A DNA stretch of 64,000 bases from Lysobacter sp. Root494 (GTDB lineage: Bacteria > Pseudomonadota > Gammaproteobacteria > Xanthomonadales > Xanthomonadaceae): the NCBI RefSeq assembly GCF_001427225.1, contig NZ_LMFH01000005.1, forward strand, positions 671,325 to 735,324. The letters are read 5' to 3'. Both the position numbers and the translations under genes were made by a program. Each line of letters opens with the position of its first letter. The first letter of the stretch is position 1. Of this stretch, positions 59,683 through 64,000 are shown one piece after another. The notes beneath the pieces are model-generated. The model made no database searches and was not told where the DNA came from. It saw only the letters and a list, made by a program, of their open reading frames with translations.

Positions 59683-60420
59683 TCAGAACTTCTCGCCCGC
59701 GGGCAGGTAACGCCATTGGCCTGGCGGCATCGCGCCACTCGGGCCCTTGCCGATCGGGATCTTGCCGATGCGCAGGCGACGGATCGATACGACGTCCAGG
59801 CCCACCTGCGCGCACATGCCGCGCAGTTGTCCATCGCGCACACCCTTGATGGCGAAGCGCAGGCGCGTTTCGTTCTGCCAGCTCACCTTGCATGGCGGCA
59901 ATACGCGCCCATTGAAGCTCAGCCCGTAGTTGAGCTTGTGCAAACCGTAAGGCGCGATCTCGCCACTGACTTCGACGAGGTATTCGTGCTCGACCAAGTC
60001 CGCGTCCTCGGTGAGGCGGCGCCAGACGCGGCCGTCCTGCGTGAGCACCATCAGGCCGCTGGCTTCGGTTTCGAGCGGCACCAGCGGTGTGAGTCGCTGG
60101 AAGTGACGCTGCAGCAAACGCACGCCGGAGGAATCTTCGGCCCAATGCGTTTCCGGTTTCACCAGTACGGCGGCGGGATTGCGCCCGTTGATCGCGTCGA
60201 AGCCGGCGGGCTTGTGCAGCAGGATGGTGGCGGGCTCGACGGCTTCCAGGCGCGCGCCGGGATCGAGTTCCACGCGTTCGCCGGTCACCGGGTGTTGCGG
60301 GGCTTCCACCACGCGGCCGTCGACCGATACCCAGCCGTTCTGGATGTATTGCTCGGCTTCGGCGCGGCTGCAGCCGAACAGTTCGGACACGCGATGGGCA
60401 AGGCGGGTAGGCGTGGACAT
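59683..60420 (-). CDS. RluF/RsuA-like pseudouridine synthase homologue lacking the catalytic Asp
   Basis: A 245-residue protein. The N-terminal S4 domain (LAHRVSELFGCSRAEAEQYI, QNGWVSVDGRVVEAPQHPVT) and synthase domain (ILLHKPAGFDAINGRNPA, HEYLVEVSG, GKIPIGKGPSGAMPPGQWR) match RluF/RsuA. The active-site motif, normally GRLDxxTxGL, reads PLETEASGLMVLT, so the catalytic Asp is Glu. This variant recurs in some xanthomonad proteins, as I recall. It may bind RNA without catalysis, or use an altered mechanism. It is transcribed alone. Confidence 0.88.
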   Translation of the reverse strand: MSTPTRLAHRVSELFGCSRAEAEQYIQNGWVSVDGRVVEAPQHPVTGERVELDPGARLEAVEPATILLHKPAGFDAINGRNPAAVLVKPETHWAEDSSGVRLLQRHFQRLTPLVPLETEASGLMVLTQDGRVWRRLTEDADLVEHEYLVEVSGEIAPYGLHKLNYGLSFNGRVLPPCKVSWQNETRLRFAIKGVRDGQLRGMCAQVGLDVVSIRRLRIGKIPIGKGPSGAMPPGQWRYLPAGEKF

Positions 60421-60584
60421 CGAAACGGCCGGGCGGAGCGGGCACGCAGTGTAGCGAGTGGGAATGCCGGAGCGGCAACGGCGTGCAAGCTCCAGTCGAC
60501 TAACACGCGCAGTGAACGTCGGCTATTTCCGCTTCACCTGGCCAACGTGCATGCGTGGCGATACTGCGGCTCCCTTCGCCTTGG

Positions 60585-61520
60585 ATGAGGGAAATGCCGG
60601 ATCGATGGGATTGCCTGATCGTGGGCGCGGGGCCGGGCGGATTGTCGGCGGCGCTCTACATGGCCCGCTTCCTCCGACGCGTGCTGGTCCTGCACGACGA
60701 CACTTCGCGCACGCTGCGCATCTCGAAGACACACAACGTGCCGGGATTTCCCGATGGCGTCGCCGGCCCCGACCTGATTGCGCGCATGGCCGGACACGCC
60801 GTGCGTTTCGGTGCTCAGGTGCGCGAAGCCGAGGTGGTGTCGGCATCGCGCGTGGAAAACATGTTCGAAGTGCGGACACGCGAGGGCGAACGGATATCGG
60901 CTCCGACGCTGATCCTCGCCACCGGACTGTTCATGAACCAGATCTCCTTGCCTCGCGACGTGCACGAGGCGGCGATGCGCGCGGGCGTGGTGCGCTATTG
61001 CCCGATATGCGACGGATTCGAACACAGCGGCGATCGCATCGCGGTGGTGGGGTGCGACGAGCAGGGCGCGAAGGAGGCGCTGTTCCTGCGCCGGTATTCG
61101 TCCGATATCACGCTCATTCCGCGGGCGTTCGATGAACTGGACGCGCGGGAGCGACGGGATCTGGAACAAGCTGGCATCACTACCGTCGAACACGCACTGG
61201 ACCATCTCGAACTGCACGACAACACCATGCTTGTGTACCTGAGGGAGCAGGAGATGCCGTTGGTGTTCGATGTCGTGTATCCCGCACTGGGAACCCGCCA
61301 GCGCACACAGTTCGCTCAGTCACTCGGGGTCGTACTGAACGACCAGGGCGCCGTGGATGCCCGTTCGCCGTACGGCACGAGCGTTGCGGGGCTTTATTGC
61401 ATAGGCGACATCGTCGACGGGCTCGATCAGATCAGCGTGGCGATGGGGCATGGCGCGATCGCCGCGACCAAGGCGCATAACTATCTGCGGGCAATGGAGT
61501 CCGATGGCGCGCGGGCGTGA
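60585..61520 (+). CDS. Thioredoxin-reductase-like FAD/NAD(P) oxidoreductase
   Basis: A 311-residue flavoprotein. DCLIVGAGPGGLSAALYMAR is the FAD motif, VRYCPICDGFEHSGDRIAVV carries a CxxC redox pair (CPIC) and the start of the NAD(P) motif (VVGCDEQG, atypical GxGxxG), and YCIGDIVDGLDQISVAMGHG is the second FAD segment. It resembles thioredoxin reductase, with differences in the NAD(P) motif (GCDEQG) that could alter cofactor preference. ATG 60585 or 60594 could be used. Partner thioredoxin not in the window. Confidence 0.88.
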   Translation: MREMPDRWDCLIVGAGPGGLSAALYMARFLRRVLVLHDDTSRTLRISKTHNVPGFPDGVAGPDLIARMAGHAVRFGAQVREAEVVSASRVENMFEVRTREGERISAPTLILATGLFMNQISLPRDVHEAAMRAGVVRYCPICDGFEHSGDRIAVVGCDEQGAKEALFLRRYSSDITLIPRAFDELDARERRDLEQAGITTVEHALDHLELHDNTMLVYLREQEMPLVFDVVYPALGTRQRTQFAQSLGVVLNDQGAVDARSPYGTSVAGLYCIGDIVDGLDQISVAMGHGAIAATKAHNYLRAMESDGARA

Positions 61521-61765
61521 TCGAGCGATCTGCGCGTCATCGTTTCACCTGCGAAGAGGGCTGATTTTCCCAATTCACGATCGTGACGCCTGAACCGTAA
61601 TTTTCCGATGCTTGAAGAGGCTCACAAATTCAGGAAAAGGTCGCTGACTTTATTCACGGGATATCTACATTTGCCTCGAAGCAGGTTCCGAAGGAACCGG
61701 TGATTTGAGTCAGCGTCGAAGGGAGTCACCTTCCATCGAGGGTGCCGGCGCGCAAAGGGGAAGGT

Positions 61766-63001
61766 ATGGGCATCGAAGATCACGTGCACGACGTGCACGC
61801 GCGGGAGTCTGCACGCCGCGATTTCCTGCGTAAGTCATCCAGGCTGGTCATTCTTGCGGCGGGCTCGGCTGCCCTGCCGGCAATGGCGGGCGCGATCCTC
61901 AGCAAGCAGCTGCCGCCGGATCTCCTGGAGACCTCGTCCTCGACGGGCGTTTTCGTTCCGCCGGCACGTGCGCGCGGCAGCGCCATCCTCAACGTCCGCA
62001 ACTATGGTGCGTTCGGCGACGGCGTGCACGACGACACCGCGGCGATCCAGCGTGCCATCAATGCGCTGCCGTCGACAGGCGGCACCGTCGTCATTCCGCC
62101 AGGCACCTACATGGTCGATGCGGTCAAGAGCATCCGCCTGCGCAGCCTGATGCACCTGCAGATCGACCACGACGCGAAACTCGTTGCGCTGCCGAATTCG
62201 GCCGACCGCTACTACGTCATCAACGCCTACAAGGTGAACGACGTGCAGATCTCCGGCGGCCAGGCCGTCGGCGAACGCGACAAGCACCTGGGAACGACCG
62301 GCGAGTGGGGCCACTGCGTCATGGTGCGTGGCTGCAAGCGCGTGACCGTACGCGACATGCGCATGGCCAACGGCTGGGGTGATGGCTTGTCCGTGGGTGC
62401 GGCGGATGGCACGACGACCGTGCTGAGCGAAGACGTGGTGGTTGCCAACATCGTGTGCAGCGGCAACCGGCGCCAGGGCATGACCATCGGCCGCTCGAAG
62501 AACGTGCGCGTCTACGATTCCGAGTTCAGCTACACCGGCGGCATCAAGCCGAGCTGCGGCATCGACATCGAACCCGACCTCGTCGGCACATCGATCACCG
62601 ATGGCGTGCTCATCCAGAACTGCTGGATCCACCACAACGACAGCAACGGCATCCAGGTCTACAAGGAAGTCCAGAACGTCACGATCCAGGGCTGCAAGAT
62701 CGAATACAACCTGGGCTATGGCGTGCTCGGACTGACGGCTTCCACCGGCCAGATCCTCAACAACGAATTCCTGCACAACCGCCTGTACGGCGTTGGCCTG
62801 CGCGCGGGATCGACCGGGTATTCCGTAAATGGAAATACCTTCCGCAACAACAAGACGCTGTACTTCGGCGTGACCAACACCACGACCACGCCGATCACCG
62901 TGGCCGGCACCAGCACGACCACCAACCCGAAGACTACGTGGCACCTGGAAATCAGTACCGATAGTGTGGTTGGTGTGGGTACGAACTACTACGCGCAGTA
63001 A
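61766..63001 (+). CDS. Tat-exported right-handed beta-helix protein (pectate-lyase_3 superfamily)
   Basis: A 411-residue protein with a Tat signal: RRDFLRKSSRLVILAAGSAA. The pectate-lyase_3 opening is ILNVRNYGAFGDGVHDDTAA followed by INALPSTGGTVVIPPGTYMV. The body is a parallel beta-helix with repeating coils (NVRVYDSEFSY, GVLIQNCWIHHNDSNGIQVY, VTIQGCKIEYNLGYGVLG). Relatives bind or cleave polysaccharides, but no catalytic set is obvious. ATG 61766 follows AAGGGGAAGGT. A GGTTCCGAAGGAACC hairpin lies about 80 bp upstream, in the probable 5' leader. Confidence 0.9.
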   Translation: MGIEDHVHDVHARESARRDFLRKSSRLVILAAGSAALPAMAGAILSKQLPPDLLETSSSTGVFVPPARARGSAILNVRNYGAFGDGVHDDTAAIQRAINALPSTGGTVVIPPGTYMVDAVKSIRLRSLMHLQIDHDAKLVALPNSADRYYVINAYKVNDVQISGGQAVGERDKHLGTTGEWGHCVMVRGCKRVTVRDMRMANGWGDGLSVGAADGTTTVLSEDVVVANIVCSGNRRQGMTIGRSKNVRVYDSEFSYTGGIKPSCGIDIEPDLVGTSITDGVLIQNCWIHHNDSNGIQVYKEVQNVTIQGCKIEYNLGYGVLGLTASTGQILNNEFLHNRLYGVGLRAGSTGYSVNGNTFRNNKTLYFGVTNTTTTPITVAGTSTTTNPKTTWHLEISTDSVVGVGTNYYAQ

Positions 63002-63013
63002 GTCCCGCGAAGC

Positions 63014-63033
63014 GGCGCTGGCACGGCAGCGCC
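63014..63033. terminator. Hairpin between convergent genes
   Basis: GGCGCTG-GCACGG-CAGCGCC stem-loop, 12 bp after the beta-helix stop and just before the convergent small gene; no T-run. Confidence 0.5.
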
Positions 63034-63037
63034 ATGC

Positions 63038-63289
63038 TCAAGGCCGGATCGCAATGTCCGGATTCTCGGTGATCGAGCCATCGGGCTCGATCACCAGATA
63101 GCGCTGGTTGTCGCGATCGAACAGGACCGGGACCGGATCCTTGAACATCGGGCGGCGAACGAACTTCAGCTTCCAGTGGAAGTGCTGAAGTTCGGACAGG
63201 GTCTTGCGCTGTGCCGGGTTCAGCCCTTCGCTGAGGACCTCGGGATCGAGCGGTACCGGCTTGTTGCTGCGCCGTTCCTTCCGATGCAT
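63038..63289 (-). CDS. Small conserved-looking hypothetical protein
   Basis: An 83-residue basic protein (RKERRSNKPVPLDPEVLSEG, LNPAQRKTLSELQHFHWKLK, FVRRPMFKDPVPVLFDRDNQ, RYLVIEPDGSITE). It has no membrane segment. The pattern of short strands after a basic helix is seen in xanthomonad hypothetical proteins. No function is assigned. Confidence 0.65.
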   Translation of the reverse strand: MHRKERRSNKPVPLDPEVLSEGLNPAQRKTLSELQHFHWKLKFVRRPMFKDPVPVLFDRDNQRYLVIEPDGSITENPDIAIRP

Positions 63290-63362
63290 GCACGAGACTC
63301 CGGTGCGTTCACCGGATCAGTCTGCCTGCGCGCTATTCGCAATCGCGTGAATGCGCAACGAC

Positions 63363-64000
63363 TCAGAATTTACCCGACAGCGAGAGCTGGAAGATCGGCC
63401 CGATCCGGCGGTTGCGGTCTTCGTTGAAGTCGACCGGCCCCGTGCGGCGATCCACGTACACGGTGCGCTGCCACATGCTGCGCGCATCGATGAGGTTGGT
63501 AACGGTGAATCGCGCCGTCATGCCCATCAGGTCCTTGCGTTCGAGGAACAGGCTGTCCCAGACCGGGCCTTCCCACAGGCGGCCGACCTCGGTGAGGCGA
63601 TAGTCGCGCGAGTAGAACTCGTAGCTCAGATTGCCGCCCCATGCCCATGACGTGCCGGCGATGTCATGGCGTAATCCGATTTCGGCGAAATCCTTCAACG
63701 TGTTGCTGATCGGGCGTTTCTCGCCGGTGAGCGGGTCGCGTACACGGCTCTCCTGCCATTGCAGGCGCGTGTTGACCTTGGCGCCGTGCCAACCCAATGG
63801 TGCGAGTTCGAAGGTCCCTTTCCACTCCAGCCCGTACAGCGTGGCGCTGTCGATGTTGCCGGGGCTTTCACCGTTTTCACCGATCGGAATGGTGTCGACG
63901 ATGTCGTCGATGCGTTGGCCATAGATGCGCAGGCTGGTGTTGCCGTACACGCCGAGGTCGCGCACCGCTTCGACTTCGAGTTCCGAAGTCTGCGGCGGCA
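63363..64000 (-). CDS. TonB-dependent receptor, C-terminal part (continues beyond the window)
   Basis: The visible 212 codons form the C-terminal part of a beta-barrel: LRIYGQRIDDIVDTIPIGEN, NIDSATLYGLEWKGTFELAP, TLKDFAEIGLRHDIAGTSWA and a final strand IGPIFQLSLSGKF ending in Phe, as in outer-membrane barrels. The layout (GNIDSATLYGLEWKG, VTNLIDARSMW) is that of TonB-dependent receptors. The N-terminal plug lies outside the window, so the substrate (siderophore, sugar or other) cannot be told. Confidence 0.92.
   Translation of the reverse strand, partial: PPQTSELEVEAVRDLGVYGNTSLRIYGQRIDDIVDTIPIGENGESPGNIDSATLYGLEWKGTFELAPLGWHGAKVNTRLQWQESRVRDPLTGEKRPISNTLKDFAEIGLRHDIAGTSWAWGGNLSYEFYSRDYRLTEVGRLWEGPVWDSLFLERKDLMGMTARFTVTNLIDARSMWQRTVYVDRRTGPVDFNEDRNRRIGPIFQLSLSGKF

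Overview
The window reads as a chromosomal segment of a high-G+C gammaproteobacterium of the Lysobacteraceae/Xanthomonadaceae type (Lysobacter-like). This rests on the strong GC3 bias, the Stenotrophomonas/Lysobacter-like mix of families (TonB-dependent receptor, Tat-exported beta-helix protein, FixJ and LytTR regulators), and REP palindromes of the GTAGGAGCG type. Genus is inference; there is no rRNA or other marker gene in the window.

Layout. 1-161 is the frameshifted tail of a VOC/glyoxalase gene. 663-4033 is a visibly AT-richer island: a dGTPase-like HD hydrolase overlapping a CCA-type/Pol-beta nucleotidyltransferase, then a small Gly-rich protein and a multi-pass membrane protein. It resembles a nucleotide-targeting defence module and is the best candidate for an undescribed system. 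4292-5250 holds a conserved hypothetical gene, a terminator, a large perfect REP palindrome and an unusual tandem array of about eight 43-bp units, each carrying a GACCCC...GGGGTC hairpin. 5275-6182 is an ArsR/AHSA1 pair with a clear dyad operator; 6208-9597 holds TetR, a coniferyl-aldehyde-type dehydrogenase, a Gfa-like protein, a broken duplicate of the AHSA1 gene and an RDD membrane protein.

9993-17598 is rich in signalling: a LytS/LytR-type pair, then two FixJ-like regulators flanking a receiver plus MASE4-type histidine kinase operon, with a SnoaL-like protein, a DUF2798-like protein and a cytochrome P460 between. 17595-21027 is a four-gene minus-strand operon (MBL hydrolase, SDR, 4-OT tautomerase, epoxide hydrolase). 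An orphan tyrosine recombinase at 21413-22033 abuts one copy of a dispersed palindromic repeat that recurs, mostly decayed, through the window. 22173-30591 carries a 2OG-Fe(II) oxygenase, an outer-membrane protein, cupin, cyclophilin-like lipoprotein, NepI-like exporter and alpha/beta hydrolase with a divergent LysR. 30674-33292 is a rifampin phosphotransferase.

33763-44116 is a run of LysR-controlled accessory genes (MFS exporter, alginate-export porin, lipocalin, CHMI-like tautomerase, cupin, two isochorismatase-fold hydrolases, pirin). 44318-48122 is a TetR plus a redox/hydrolase operon, with a predicted operator that also occurs before the M14 peptidase gene at 57616. 51256-55609 is a carbohydrate operon (glycogen debranching-type glucosidase, SDR, 6-phosphogluconate dehydrogenase). 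The right end has a PAS-GGDEF diguanylate cyclase, M14 peptidase, RIO kinase, an RluF-like protein, a thioredoxin-reductase-like flavoprotein, a Tat-exported beta-helix protein and the C-terminus of a TonB-dependent receptor.

Several intergenic regions hold gene remnants (VOC, AHSA1 copy, arginase, AhpD/CMD, amidohydrolase), often close to decayed palindromic repeats, which points to active turnover in this accessory-rich region.
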